Assembly: GCA_951812575.1 (NCBI GenBank)
Contig: OX638322.1
Span: 434,001-498,000, forward strand
Reading direction: 5' to 3'
DNA from: Candidatus Binatia bacterium
Lineage (GTDB): Bacteria > Desulfobacterota > Binatia > Bin18
DNA length: 64,000 bases
Part shown: in pieces, positions 1 to 9,354 of the stretch
How positions within the stretch are numbered: position 1 is the first letter of the stretch
Layout: each line of letters opens with the position of its first letter
The notes under the pieces: model-generated
The model's database searches: none
Told to the model about the DNA's origin: nothing
Seen by the model: only the letters and a program-made list of their open reading frames with translations
Position numbers and translations under genes: made by a program

Positions 1-2545
1 CCTGATTCATGGCAGTCAGGATTTCCGTTGAGATACGGGGCAGGAGCGTCTGGTTAATCATCGCGTCGATATTGCGCGCGCCCCCGTCGCTGCGGACGCA
101 GTGAGCGGTAATATGGTCCGGCACGGCGTCGCTATAGCGCAGGGCAAGGCTCGACTGGGCGTCCAGCCGCGCGCCCAGCCGTTGCAGGCGCTGGACCACG
201 ATGGTACGCAGGGTTTCCGTGCTGAGCGGGACATACGGGGCTATGCGCATCCGCGCCAGCAGCGCGGGTTTGAAATACCGGTTGAGGGTCGGACGCAGCT
301 CCTCAACCACGTCGGCCGTATCGGGCGGAACCGGACGAGTTACCATCTCGGCAATCTGATCAGCGCCCAGATTGCTGGTCAGCAGAATAATGGTGTTGCG
401 AAAGTCGATCTCCCGGCCCTCGCCGTCGGCCATAACGCCCTTGTCGAAGACCTGATAAAACGTGTCCAGCACTTCGGGATGGGCCTTCTCCCCCTCGTCC
501 AGCAGGACAATCGAATAGGGTTTCTGCCGCACCGCCTCGGTCAGCACCCCGCCTTCGCCATAGCCGACATAGCCCGGCGGCGCGCCGAACAGCCGCGAGA
601 CCGTGTGTTTTTCCTGATATTCCGACATATTGATGACGGTCATTTGCCACCGGCCGCCAAACAGAATCTCGGCGATAGCGGTGGCGGTCTCCGTCTTGCC
701 CACACCGCTCGGCCCGATCAGCAGAAAGACCCCACGCGGCTTGTCCGGATCCGCCATACCCGCACGGGCAATGCTCAACTCCCGGTCCAGGATGTCAATC
801 GCCTGCTTCTGTCCGCAGATCCGCTTCCCCAGATTATCAGCAAAACTCAGCGCGTCGCTGGCCTCGTTACGGGCCAGCGCGCCCAGCGGTACCCCGGTCC
901 ATTCCGAAACCGTCCTGGCGACCGCATCCGCAGTCACCTCAAAATGCACCAGCGGTGCGCCGGCCTGCACTTCGGTCAGGCCGGCACGCAGTTCGATCAG
1001 GCTGGGGGATGGGTCTGTAGGGTCCTTTGGGTCTGTGGAGTTCGACTCAATGGATTCAATCCGGTGGACGACCTGCTCCACCAGGGCTTTCTCATCGTTC
1101 CAGCGGGCGGTGAGGGTGGTGAGTTCTTCCTCCAGAGCGGCGATGCTGACCTGGATTTCGGCCAGACGCGAGCCCTGGTCAGCAGACCCGTCCGCGGCCT
1201 GATCTCGGCTCAGCGCCGCTTCCTCGCGTTGCAGGGCGGCGATGCGGGCCGACAGGCGTTCGATCTCCGCCGGCTCACTGCTGCGGCTGATACGCACCCG
1301 AGCCGCGGTGGTGTCCAGCACGTCAATGGCCTTGTCGGGCAGTTGTCCGCCCGTCATATAGCGCGACGATAACTGGACCGCAGCCTCAATCGCCTCATCC
1401 CGGATGAAGAGGTCGTGCGCCTCCTCAAAGCGTTCACGAAGCCCGCGCAGGATCGTGACCGCATCCGCCGGCGAGGGCGTATCCAGTTTGACTAGCTGAA
1501 AGCGGCGCGACAGGGCCGGGTCTTTTTCAAAATACTTTTTGTATTCCTTCCAGGTCGTGGCGGCGATAGCGCGAAAATTGCCGCGCGCCAGCGCGGGTTT
1601 GAGCAGGTTGGCGGCGTCGGCTCCGCCCTGCGCTCCGCCGGCGCCGATCAGCATATGCGCCTCGTCAAAAAACAGGATCACCGGATGGGCCATGTCTTCG
1701 ACTGCGGCGATGACATTTTTGAGACGTTTTTCAAATTCGCCCTTCACGCTCGCCCCGGCCTGCAACAGCCCCAGGTCCAGGCTCATGATCTCGACATCGC
1801 GCAGAAATTCCGGGGCCGCGCCCTGGACGATTTTCAGGGCCAGCCCCTCAATCAGCGCGGTCTTGCCGACGCCGGGCTCGCCCACCACAATCGGATTGTT
1901 TTTGCGCCGCCGGCCCAGGATGTCGATCATCTGACGGATTTCGGCGTCGCGTCCGAGCACCGGATCAATTTTCCCGGCCCGCGCCTCAGCGCTGAAGTTA
2001 ATGCAGAACTGCGCCAGGGGGCTGTCCTCAGCCGCGTGGTCCGGCCCGTCCGTGGCCGGCCCAACGCCGTTTTGAGTCGGGACCGCGGCAAATTCGTCAA
2101 ACCGCTTCCGCAAGCTGGTCAGCCCGCTGTGCTTCAGGAGCCGAGCGGTGGCACTGTTCACATAGCGCTCTGCCCGCGCGGCCAGGGCCGTCCACAGCGC
2201 GGTTGAGCCGATAGTGCTGCGTCGTTTTTCAATGGAGCAGATCAGCCAGGCTTCCATCAGCCACTCAATCAGCAGCGGCGAAAAAACCGGCCGGCCGGTA
2301 TGACCCTGGGCCAGCGCTTCCAGCCCTTCGTGCAGACAGTGGCGCAGCCGCGCCCGATCAAGCTCATAGGCAGCCAGAATGCCGTGCAGTTCGGCGTCGG
2401 GATGCTCGATCATGAGCAGCAGCGCGTGCTCAATCGCCATCTCGTAATGGCCGCGCGCCACGCATTCTCCAGCCGCGCCCACCATGGCATTCCGGCAGGA
2501 GGCGTCAAGATGCTCAACAAGGTCGGTCAGGTTGATATCTATCAT
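1..2545 (-). CDS. clpV: T6SS ATPase ClpV/TssH, 3' end cut by window edge
   Basis: Hexameric AAA+ unfoldase that disassembles the contracted TssB-TssC sheath for recycling. About 848 residues are readable, reading through the left edge without a stop, so only the extreme C-terminus is missing for a family of roughly 850-900 residues. Visible are an N-terminal double-Clp domain, a first Walker A (GEPGVGKT, near residue 220) with Walker B FFDEAH, a coiled-coil middle domain, a second Walker A (GPSGVGKT, near residue 611) and the GAPPGYVGYGEGG pore loop of Clp ATPases. The ATG overlaps the tssG stop (ATGA), so it is translationally coupled as the last visible gene of the tss operon. Oddity: the middle domain carries a short insert, IESNSTDPKDPTDPS, echoing the Asp-Pro repeats of the vgrG upstream. 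Confidence 0.96.
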   Translation of the reverse strand, partial: MIDINLTDLVEHLDASCRNAMVGAAGECVARGHYEMAIEHALLLMIEHPDAELHGILAAYELDRARLRHCLHEGLEALAQGHTGRPVFSPLLIEWLMEAWLICSIEKRRSTIGSTALWTALAARAERYVNSATARLLKHSGLTSLRKRFDEFAAVPTQNGVGPATDGPDHAAEDSPLAQFCINFSAEARAGKIDPVLGRDAEIRQMIDILGRRRKNNPIVVGEPGVGKTALIEGLALKIVQGAAPEFLRDVEIMSLDLGLLQAGASVKGEFEKRLKNVIAAVEDMAHPVILFFDEAHMLIGAGGAQGGADAANLLKPALARGNFRAIAATTWKEYKKYFEKDPALSRRFQLVKLDTPSPADAVTILRGLRERFEEAHDLFIRDEAIEAAVQLSSRYMTGGQLPDKAIDVLDTTAARVRISRSSEPAEIERLSARIAALQREEAALSRDQAADGSADQGSRLAEIQVSIAALEEELTTLTARWNDEKALVEQVVHRIESIESNSTDPKDPTDPSPSLIELRAGLTEVQAGAPLVHFEVTADAVARTVSEWTGVPLGALARNEASDALSFADNLGKRICGQKQAIDILDRELSIARAGMADPDKPRGVFLLIGPSGVGKTETATAIAEILFGGRWQMTVINMSEYQEKHTVSRLFGAPPGYVGYGEGGVLTEAVRQKPYSIVLLDEGEKAHPEVLDTFYQVFDKGVMADGEGREIDFRNTIILLTSNLGADQIAEMVTRPVPPDTADVVEELRPTLNRYFKPALLARMRIAPYVPLSTETLRTIVVQRLQRLGARLDAQSSLALRYSDAVPDHITAHCVRSDGGARNIDAMINQTLLPRISTEILTAMNQ

Positions 2546-3630
2546 GCATCTATTTTGAAGCTGATATTTTTTTCGGCCTGTGATTCGTCCAGCCAGGCGT
2601 CCAAGGCTAACCGGCCCCGCTCGCCCAGACGGGTCGGGGCCACCACCTCGGGGCTGGGGAGCAGCACGATGTCATAGGCCAACGGCGCCGGCAGCAGGCG
2701 TGGCAACAGCGTCTCCAGGCTGCGTCGTTTTGAGCCGCCGGGCAGGAAGTCCTCCCACAGATCGAGGCTGAGCGGCCCGAGCCACAGGCGAATTTTGTCA
2801 CGGCTCTCTACTCGGTCGCCCACTATGGCGGTCTCACCCAGGAGATTGCCCTGCTGTCCGAGGCGGTTGCGCTGTTCGTCAGAGACCCGAACCGTCCGGC
2901 GCACGAACTCCTCAAGCCGTACCTCCAGGCCGGGGAACAGATCGGCCACAACCTGTTCCAGGGTTTCCGCCGGCAGATTGAAGAGTCCCAGCCGCGCGGC
3001 ATTGCGCAAGCGGTGCGCCCGCCCGACGTCCGGTTGCAGGTCAAAAGGGTCAAGTTCGCCGATCAGCGCGCCGCAAAAAAGTGAAATTTCATCTGTTGCC
3101 TCGCCGTCAAAAACCCTGGCATGCCGGTAGCGCGTACTGATCCGGCACAGCAGGATCAGGAGACGGTGATTGAAAAGGTCAAGAAAATCGCGCAGCACCG
3201 TTGCAGAGTGATCGTAGGCAACGATGCGTTCATTGACATAATCGGGCAGTGGAGAGTCAGGGCCATACAGTCCGAGACAGTTTGCCTCAATGACGTAGCG
3301 CGAGGGGAGCTGATCCTCGGGTGTAGTCGTCTCCAGCGAAATCCGGGCGATGTCCGCGGCCGGAAAACCCATGCTGTCCACCCCGCGGAAACGAATGTTC
3401 TCCTTTGAGGGCGACACATACCCGCCGGCGCGCCGTCTCTGCTCCAAAGCATCAAGGCGTCGCTCAAGTGCATCAAACGGATCGCTCTCCTGGCCCAGCA
3501 TGGTTTCCAGGGCGATACGGTCAATCAGGTCTACGGCCTGAAAGAGCGAGAAGTCATGCCCTTCTGACAACAACGCCAGATGAGGAGACGGACTCTCAAT
3601 AGAAGTGCTGGAGGTGGCGTCTTTCCTCAT
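2542..3630 (-). CDS. tssG: T6SS baseplate protein TssG
   Basis: TssG (VasB/ImpH family) forms the TssK-TssF-TssG-TssE wedge of the T6SS baseplate in the cytoplasm. The product is about 362 residues, close to the usual 330-370. The open frame extends upstream to 3699, but the start at 3630 is preferred because it lies one base after the tssF stop (TAACATG), as expected in this tightly packed operon. The sequence has the family hallmarks SLFQAVDLID near the N-terminus and LRLEEF-type segments in the second half; the C-terminus ends in the ATGA overlap with clpV. It lies between tssF and clpV, the usual order in tssA-B-C-E-F-G-H clusters. Confidence 0.94.
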   Translation of the reverse strand: MRKDATSSTSIESPSPHLALLSEGHDFSLFQAVDLIDRIALETMLGQESDPFDALERRLDALEQRRRAGGYVSPSKENIRFRGVDSMGFPAADIARISLETTTPEDQLPSRYVIEANCLGLYGPDSPLPDYVNERIVAYDHSATVLRDFLDLFNHRLLILLCRISTRYRHARVFDGEATDEISLFCGALIGELDPFDLQPDVGRAHRLRNAARLGLFNLPAETLEQVVADLFPGLEVRLEEFVRRTVRVSDEQRNRLGQQGNLLGETAIVGDRVESRDKIRLWLGPLSLDLWEDFLPGGSKRRSLETLLPRLLPAPLAYDIVLLPSPEVVAPTRLGERGRLALDAWLDESQAEKNISFKIDA

Positions 3631-3631
3631 G

Positions 3632-5392
3632 TTACAGGACTGCCTTTCGCCCGCGGCGGACCGTGCCGCGAAAGCGGCGGTTCTCTCCACGCGCAACAAC
3701 GGTCAGCCGATGCACCGTGTTGACTGCCGCCCGTTCGTCCAGCAGCGCTCCCAGGGCAACCGAAAAGAGATAGGCATCCGCGATACCGCCAAACTGACTC
3801 TCGTCTACGGTGACAGTGATGTCCGAGCCGCGCACCGGCACACCGGCAATAAACCAGTCAAGCGGCTTGACCGAAATCGCTTGCATCCCTTCGGACAGTT
3901 GGGCGTGACGCTGACGTTCCCAATGATCGACGTGGATGCTGGTATTACAGGTCGCCATGAGCGCCCGAAGCGCCTCGACATCCAGTAACGAACTGAAATT
4001 ACAGGCCATGCCGGCGATCAAGCGCCGCATCAGGGCCGCGTCCAGCGGAGGGGGTATCTCGGACCGAATTGGTTGAATATCACGAAAAGTGGCGAAATTT
4101 GGCGACCCGTCAACCCGCTGGTCAATATGGCCGGCCGGGATGTCCGCAGCGGTCGCCCCATTGGTGCATGCCGCCGTGATCGACACGGTTTCGGTCTCGG
4201 ACAGATGAGGCAGGCCGTCGATCCGGGTAAAGGTCATATGGGTATCGACCTCGCCGCTCACGGGGTTCAGGCTGCGGTTCAGAGAAAAACAGGCTTGGTC
4301 GGCCACCTGGCCGAGCACCTCGAAGGATTCAAGCGGGGCATATTCAATGGACTCGCTGACCGTGCCTCCCTCGCTGCTTGTTTCGCCGGTGACACGCTGC
4401 ACCGAGTGGATCATATAGCGGTTGCCAGCGCTGTCCCGGGCGGTCACCCGGTATGCGGCCTTGCGATGTTCAATGCGAACCGGGGCGGCGTTGGCGTCGA
4501 ACAGGTTGACCACCGGTGTAGCGTTCAGGCGCAGGCGGTCGGGCGTCAAGCCCGGGCCGTCGGCCAGAGGTTCTTCCAGATCGAACAGGAGGATCAGCCG
4601 CTCGCCGCTGAATTCCGCGGTCTGTTCCAGCCCGCAGATGTCAAGGAACATGAATTTATCGGGAAAAGCAAAGTATTCCTGAAACAGCCGATACCCTGGC
4701 ACGGCCTTGGAGGGATATTCCAGGACTGCCTCATCGGGCTGCAAACCGACGGGACGAACCGCGCCAGCTGGCAGAGAGAATCCGTGCCCCGCAGCATCCT
4801 GGACATGCATCCCCTGACACTGAGTACGCAAGGCGCAGTACAGCGACCGTGCTAGGGCACCGCTCCGCCACGGGGCGAGGTAGAGCCGCAGGCGGTCCAG
4901 GCCCAAAGCGGCAAACTGCGCGTCGTGTGTCAGTTGGAGTTCCAGATGGACGCGCCCCCGTCGGCCCAGCGTAGCGGCCCCGGCGTCCAGAATCCTGGCC
5001 GGTGTCAGCCTGACATCATAGCAGGTCCGAAACCGGCACCGCTGACCCTGGACCGGACGCGAAGCAATCGGGGTGCCGCGCGGGACCGTATGGCGCGCCA
5101 GCCCGGCCTCGGCAATCGGGTGGAACTCCACCACCGTCCTGGCCGGGACCGGCGCCAGCATCTGGGGCAGGATGAGCTGCGTCAGCGATTGGCTGAGCTC
5201 GGGCAGTTCGTCGTCGAGTTTTTGTCGCAACCGGCCGGTGAGGAAAGCAAAGCCTTCCAGCAGCCGTTCGACATCTGGGTCAAAACTTTCGTGGCTCAGA
5301 AAGGGAGCCAGGCTGGTGTTTCGGAGGGCGAATTCAGCGCCCAACTCCCGCAGGTAATTCAGCTCTTCCTGGTAGTAGCGGTTGAAGGTCAT
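3632..5392 (-). CDS. tssF: T6SS baseplate protein TssF
   Basis: TssF (VasA/ImpG family), a core T6SS baseplate wedge subunit that pairs with TssG. The length of 586 residues matches the family. The N-terminus MTFNRYYQEELNYLRELG is the typical TssF start (YYxxELxxLRxxG), followed by the conserved HESFDPDVERLLEGFAFL stretch. The start ATG is 4 bases after the tssE stop, and the stop is one base from the tssG ATG, so E-F-G are co-translated. Nothing is missing relative to the family. Confidence 0.96.
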   Translation of the reverse strand: MTFNRYYQEELNYLRELGAEFALRNTSLAPFLSHESFDPDVERLLEGFAFLTGRLRQKLDDELPELSQSLTQLILPQMLAPVPARTVVEFHPIAEAGLARHTVPRGTPIASRPVQGQRCRFRTCYDVRLTPARILDAGAATLGRRGRVHLELQLTHDAQFAALGLDRLRLYLAPWRSGALARSLYCALRTQCQGMHVQDAAGHGFSLPAGAVRPVGLQPDEAVLEYPSKAVPGYRLFQEYFAFPDKFMFLDICGLEQTAEFSGERLILLFDLEEPLADGPGLTPDRLRLNATPVVNLFDANAAPVRIEHRKAAYRVTARDSAGNRYMIHSVQRVTGETSSEGGTVSESIEYAPLESFEVLGQVADQACFSLNRSLNPVSGEVDTHMTFTRIDGLPHLSETETVSITAACTNGATAADIPAGHIDQRVDGSPNFATFRDIQPIRSEIPPPLDAALMRRLIAGMACNFSSLLDVEALRALMATCNTSIHVDHWERQRHAQLSEGMQAISVKPLDWFIAGVPVRGSDITVTVDESQFGGIADAYLFSVALGALLDERAAVNTVHRLTVVARGENRRFRGTVRRGRKAVL

Positions 5393-5396
5393 CGTG

Positions 5397-5903
5397 CTAT
5401 CTGACCCGGACAGAGCCGTTGGCGTGAATGCGTGTTTCGAGCGTCAGCGGCGACCTTTCGTTCGCAAACACCAACTCGGCGTGAACGCGGAAGCTGGCCG
5501 TCATAAACCGTTCCGACGCCGGTTCGTGGTAGACGCTGACGTGGCGCAGCCGGGGCTCAAACGTCTCGATCTGGCGCTTGATTTCCTGGGCGATGCGGGG
5601 GGCGACCCGCGCCTTCCCCAGGGCAAGGTCGTGAAAGTCGGAAAGCCCCCGGTCGGGGCGCGTCTCAACGCCGCCGGCCCGACCGTTCAGGTTGAGGTGG
5701 AGATTCCGAATAATCGACGCAATGGCCGCCTCGCGATTCGGGGTGTGGAGCGGCTGTCCCTCCTGCGCGGCGATAAGCCGCTCGAACAGGGATGTGGCCG
5801 GCCGGGGCGGCGCACCCGTATTGTTGACACGCACCCTTCCTCCCCGCGTATGAGTAACCGCACCCCCATCGGCAGCGCGGTTGAGGGTCTGTTGACTCAT
5901 CAT
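5397..5903 (-). CDS. tssE: T6SS baseplate protein TssE (gp25-like)
   Basis: TssE is the gp25/lysozyme-like wedge protein that initiates sheath polymerisation on the baseplate. The product is 168 residues. The first 40 residues are low-complexity; the gp25 fold follows, with SLFERL, an internal ETRPDRGLSDF segment and a C-terminal half ending in Arg-Val-Arg. Two adjacent ATGs (5903 and 5900) are possible starts; the first overlaps the tssC stop (TGATG), which favours coupling. It sits between tssC and tssF in canonical order. Confidence 0.92.
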   Translation of the reverse strand: MMSQQTLNRAADGGAVTHTRGGRVRVNNTGAPPRPATSLFERLIAAQEGQPLHTPNREAAIASIIRNLHLNLNGRAGGVETRPDRGLSDFHDLALGKARVAPRIAQEIKRQIETFEPRLRHVSVYHEPASERFMTASFRVHAELVFANERSPLTLETRIHANGSVRVR

Positions 5904-7387
5904 CAGGTGGTCTCCAGACGGCTACTGAGCGACAGGGTGAAATCCGCCCCCATATATTTGAAATGAGGCTGGACCAGAATTTTGGCGCGATACCAGCCGA
6001 CCTCGCCCTCAACATCCTCAACCTCAATCTGGGCCTTGCGCAGGGGCCGCCGGCTGCGGACATCCGCGGATGGGTTTTCCTGGTCCGAGACATAGGCGCG
6101 GATCCAGTTGTTGAGTTCGTCTTGCAGCTCGGTGCGACTTTTCCAGGTGCCGATATTTTCGCGCTGGAGCACTTTGATATAGTGGGCCAGACGGTTGATG
6201 ATAAACATAGACGGCAGTTGGGTGCTGAGCTTATAGTTGGCCTGGGCCGCCCGGCCTTCCTCGGTATCGGCAAAGACCTTGGGCTTTTGGGTCGAATTGG
6301 CCGAAAAGAAGGCGGCATTGTCACTGTTCTTGCGTAGGGTCAGCGGAATAAAACCCTGCTCGGCCAGCTCGAACTCGCGGCGGTCCGAAATCATGACATC
6401 AATGGGCGGTTTCGCGGTAAGCTGGCCCATAGCCTCATAGTGGTGCAGAGGCAGGTCCTCAACCGCGCCACCGCCCTGCGGGCCGATGATATTCGGCGCC
6501 CAGCGGTATTTTGCAAAGCTCTCGGAGAGCCGCGTGGCCAGCGCAAAGGCCGCGTTCCCCCAGAGATAGTTCGCCGAGGAGCTGGTCGCGTTTTCCTCAT
6601 AGTTAAAGGCCCGCACCGGGTTGTTTTCGGGGTGGTAGGGCGCGCGCAGCATGAAACGCGGCAGGGCCAGGCCGACATAGCGCGCGTTCTCGGATTCGCG
6701 AAACGAATTCCATTTGGTGTATTGCGGGCCTTCAAAGACCGAGGCCAGGTCCTTGAGCCCGGCCAACTCGGCCCAGTCCTCAATGTCGAACATGTTCGGC
6801 GACACCGAGGCAATCATCGGCGCGTGGGCCATACTGGCCACGCTGGCCAATTCCTGAAGCAGACCCATGTCGCGGCTTGAGGCTCCGAATTCGCAGTTGG
6901 CAATAATTGACGCGACCGGCTCCCCGCCATGCTGACCGTACTCGTCCACATAGACGTGCTTGTACAGGCCGGATTTGACGGTTTCGGGCGCGTCGTCGAA
7001 ATCGTCGGCCAGTTCGTCTTTTGAGACGTTCAGCATCTCGATTTTGTTGTTTTCACGAAAATCGGTGCGATCGATGAGAAACTTCAGGCTGCGCCAGGAC
7101 GATTCGAGCCGCTGAAACTCGGAGGCGTGCAAAATCTGATCGAGCTGGCCGGATATCCTTGTGTCAATATCGGCGATCATCTGGTCGATCCGCGAGGCGT
7201 GAACTTTCTCCCCCGGTTTGGCGGTTTTCACCAAGTCGGCAAAAAATGCCGCCATGCCGTCGCGGGCCGGGGCATACCACTCGTCACTCGGGATAATTTT
7301 AGTTTCACGCATGACCTGCTCAAGCAGGGTCTCGCCTCCAGTCGCCTCGGTGGCCTCGGCAGCGTGTTGTTCTGTGCTCTCGCTCAT
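5903..7387 (-). CDS. tssC: T6SS sheath large subunit TssC
   Basis: TssC (VipB/ImpD family) is the large subunit of the contractile sheath around the Hcp tube. The 494-residue length is typical. Family signatures include LESSWRSLKFLIDRTDF near residue 93, NCEFGASSRDMGLL, a central FRESENARYVGLALPRFMLR segment, and a C-terminal YLQ-like QPHFKYMGADFTLSLSSRL end that forms the domain contacting the next sheath layer. The start lies 21 bases after the tssB stop with a purine-rich leader. It overlaps tssE by one base at its stop. Confidence 0.97.
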   Translation of the reverse strand: MSESTEQHAAEATEATGGETLLEQVMRETKIIPSDEWYAPARDGMAAFFADLVKTAKPGEKVHASRIDQMIADIDTRISGQLDQILHASEFQRLESSWRSLKFLIDRTDFRENNKIEMLNVSKDELADDFDDAPETVKSGLYKHVYVDEYGQHGGEPVASIIANCEFGASSRDMGLLQELASVASMAHAPMIASVSPNMFDIEDWAELAGLKDLASVFEGPQYTKWNSFRESENARYVGLALPRFMLRAPYHPENNPVRAFNYEENATSSSANYLWGNAAFALATRLSESFAKYRWAPNIIGPQGGGAVEDLPLHHYEAMGQLTAKPPIDVMISDRREFELAEQGFIPLTLRKNSDNAAFFSANSTQKPKVFADTEEGRAAQANYKLSTQLPSMFIINRLAHYIKVLQRENIGTWKSRTELQDELNNWIRAYVSDQENPSADVRSRRPLRKAQIEVEDVEGEVGWYRAKILVQPHFKYMGADFTLSLSSRLETT

Positions 7388-7408
7388 GGTTCCGTCTCTT
7401 TCCTCCGA

Positions 7409-7918
7409 TTACTCGGATTCTCGGTCCTGTTCGTCCTGGTTGATCTCCAACTCGTCCAGAAGCTTCTTGCGCAAGTCTTCGTCGTCCAGGATATTCTGGA
7501 CCGCCTTGCGAAAGGCCGGCACATTGCCCATCGGCCCTTTCAAGGCCAGCAGGGCGTTGCGCAGCTCCAGCAGTTGGCGCAACTCAGGCACGCCTCTGAC
7601 CACTTGCTCGGGCTCAAAGTCCTTGAGCGTGGAGAAGCGCAGAGAGACCGGCAACGAGGAATCCTCTTCGCCCGACAGCATGTCGTCCACGCTGAAATCC
7701 AGCTTCAGATTCTGGGCGGTCATTACGCTGTTGAAATTATCCTTGTTGATGTCAATCCTGGAGCGGTCTTCCAACGGGGTCTCGTCGACGGCTGTTCCGA
7801 ATTCACCAATGACGACCTGTTTGAAAGGTAGTTCAATATCTTCCGTCAGCCCGCCGGTGGCAGGGCTGAAGCGGATGTTCACCCGTTCTTTCGGCGCGAC
7901 AGATGTTTCTTTGGCCAT
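7409..7918 (-). CDS. tssB: T6SS sheath small subunit TssB
   Basis: TssB (VipA/ImpC family) is the small sheath subunit that heterodimerises with TssC and presents the helix recognised by ClpV. The length of 169 residues matches the family. Typical segments are RVNIRFSPATGGLTEDIELPFK at the N-terminus and LRFSTLKDFEPEQVV, followed by a charged helical C-terminus. It is positioned 20 bases after tssA and 21 bases before tssC. Confidence 0.97.
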   Translation of the reverse strand: MAKETSVAPKERVNIRFSPATGGLTEDIELPFKQVVIGEFGTAVDETPLEDRSRIDINKDNFNSVMTAQNLKLDFSVDDMLSGEEDSSLPVSLRFSTLKDFEPEQVVRGVPELRQLLELRNALLALKGPMGNVPAFRKAVQNILDDEDLRKKLLDELEINQDEQDRESE

Positions 7919-7938
7919 ACGAAAGTCGTCTCCCTTCG

Positions 7939-9144
7939 TTATGCGTTTGGAGTTTTCGGATTGGTTGGGTCAGACTCAACAGACCTAGCCGACTCAAAGG
8001 ACTCGATAAGACTCAACCATTGGCGCGTGGCCGGGTCGGCGAACGGCGTTCCGTCGTTGAATTTCAGTTCGACCAAGGCCGGCAGGCGGTGTAGCAGGGC
8101 AAGCGTTTCGGCCCGAACCGCTTGCGCCGCGGCCGTATGCCCCAGGGCGCTGAGCGCTTCCGCGCTGAGGCGGTGCCCATCCAGCCAGAACAGACTGTCT
8201 GATAAAGCGTCTTCACACTGGCCCACCACGGTGGCGTATGCCTGCGCGGTCAGAGCCGCCTCAATCGCGGCCTGCACATCCCGGGGCGGAGCGGGCAGTT
8301 CGGTCTCGCCATTGACCGCCGGAGGAAGGACGCGTAGCGGCAGCCAGATGGCAGCCCGCTGGAGGATATAGGCGCGCGGGTCGGCAATATCCGCAGAGCG
8401 CAGGCTGGCCGCAAAGCGCAGTAGCGACGACCGCACGGTCCCTAGCGAGCGCTCGCGCGCCGCGGGTGTGGTCAGGTTGGACGGGATGTCCAGCGTGGAG
8501 GCGGAGGGCGTGGGGTTCGGACTGCCGGCGGCCGGCGCTTCGGGCTCCGCCTGGACCTGTTCGGCTCGAGCCTGTTGTTCTGCCTGGTACGCCTTCTCCA
8601 GACGACTCTTCAGCGCGGGGAGCAGGGGCCAGGCCGCGTCGCCGGCCTCGGACGACTGGGCCGTCAGATTGGTTTGCAGCCACTCGGCCTCGGACAGCGC
8701 GGCTTTGCAATCGGCAACCGTTTCCGGGGCGTGGCCGTCGTCCTTTTCCAGCGCGGTTCGCACGTTTTCCGCCAGCCACTCCAGGGCCATGAGCCGCCCT
8801 CGCGGCCGCGGCGGCCGGAGGTCGGGCCAGAAATTGGCGACCATGTCGCCGATCAAGCCCAATCCGGTGGCCAGGCCGCGCAGGCCATTGGTCTCGTACA
8901 GGCCGTAAGCCAGGTAGGAGGCGACCCGCAGGTTCTTGCTGTGCGTGCGCAGGATGCTTTCGCTCTTGGTGACTATATTGGGCCAGTTGACGGCGCGTCT
9001 GCCGTTCAGATTGAGGTGGGCGATTTCGTCGGTAATATCAGTGTAGTCGGGCAGGTCGGTTATCGGCAGACCCGTCGACGCATTGCCGTCCACAGGTGTG
9101 GCTCCAACGGCTCTCAGCATCTCAAGCGGTGACACAGCAGACAT
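7939..9144 (-). CDS. tssA: T6SS protein TssA (ImpA_N domain)
   Basis: TssA organises baseplate-tube-sheath assembly, capping the growing tail. The N-terminal ImpA_N domain is seen in the first 140 residues (WPNIVTKSESILRTHSKNLRVASYLAYGL, then GLxxGLxLIGDMVANFWPDLRPP). The middle is Ala/Glu/Gln-rich linker and the C-terminal part is helical. The frame opens with a GTG at 9204, but the ATG at 9144 begins closer to the conserved domain and is preferred, with moderate certainty because neither has a strong Shine-Dalgarno. Oddity: the C-terminus ends in IESFESARSVESDPTNPK followed by TPNA, resembling the ClpV insert and the Asp-Pro theme of vgrG. It is the first gene of tss-A-B-C-E-F-G-clpV. Confidence 0.9.
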   Translation of the reverse strand: MSAVSPLEMLRAVGATPVDGNASTGLPITDLPDYTDITDEIAHLNLNGRRAVNWPNIVTKSESILRTHSKNLRVASYLAYGLYETNGLRGLATGLGLIGDMVANFWPDLRPPRPRGRLMALEWLAENVRTALEKDDGHAPETVADCKAALSEAEWLQTNLTAQSSEAGDAAWPLLPALKSRLEKAYQAEQQARAEQVQAEPEAPAAGSPNPTPSASTLDIPSNLTTPAARERSLGTVRSSLLRFAASLRSADIADPRAYILQRAAIWLPLRVLPPAVNGETELPAPPRDVQAAIEAALTAQAYATVVGQCEDALSDSLFWLDGHRLSAEALSALGHTAAAQAVRAETLALLHRLPALVELKFNDGTPFADPATRQWLSLIESFESARSVESDPTNPKTPNA

Positions 9145-9331
9145 CTTCACGCCCAGGCCCCTGAATTTCGCTCGTAAGTATTTCCGCCAGTACTTTGTCC
9201 TCACAGCGATTCACAAGACCTATCGGCAGGATGCTAAAGAGGTATGTCGGTCCGTTTACATTTGCGTGACAGCCGAACCGGCCAATCAGGAGCGGACCGG
9301 CTTGCATGCGCACATGCCGAAAATTCCGGGC

Positions 9332-9345
9332 ATGACGCGCGTCAT
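9332..9345. promoter_or_regulatory. Perfect 14-bp palindrome between vgrG and tssA
   Basis: ATGACGCGCGTCAT is a perfect palindrome in the 150-210 bases between the vgrG stop and tssA, just downstream of vgrG and upstream of the tssABC operon. It could be an operator for tssA transcription or part of the vgrG 3' end. It lacks a T-run, so it is not a classical terminator. The function is inference from symmetry and position only. Confidence 0.4.
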
Positions 9346-9354
9346 ATCAAATCG

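Noticed and set aside
101..2206. Plus-strand open frames of 423 and 183 residues over the left edge.
   Set aside because: They are antisense shadows of clpV, whose minus-strand frame carries both Walker motifs and the Clp pore loop.
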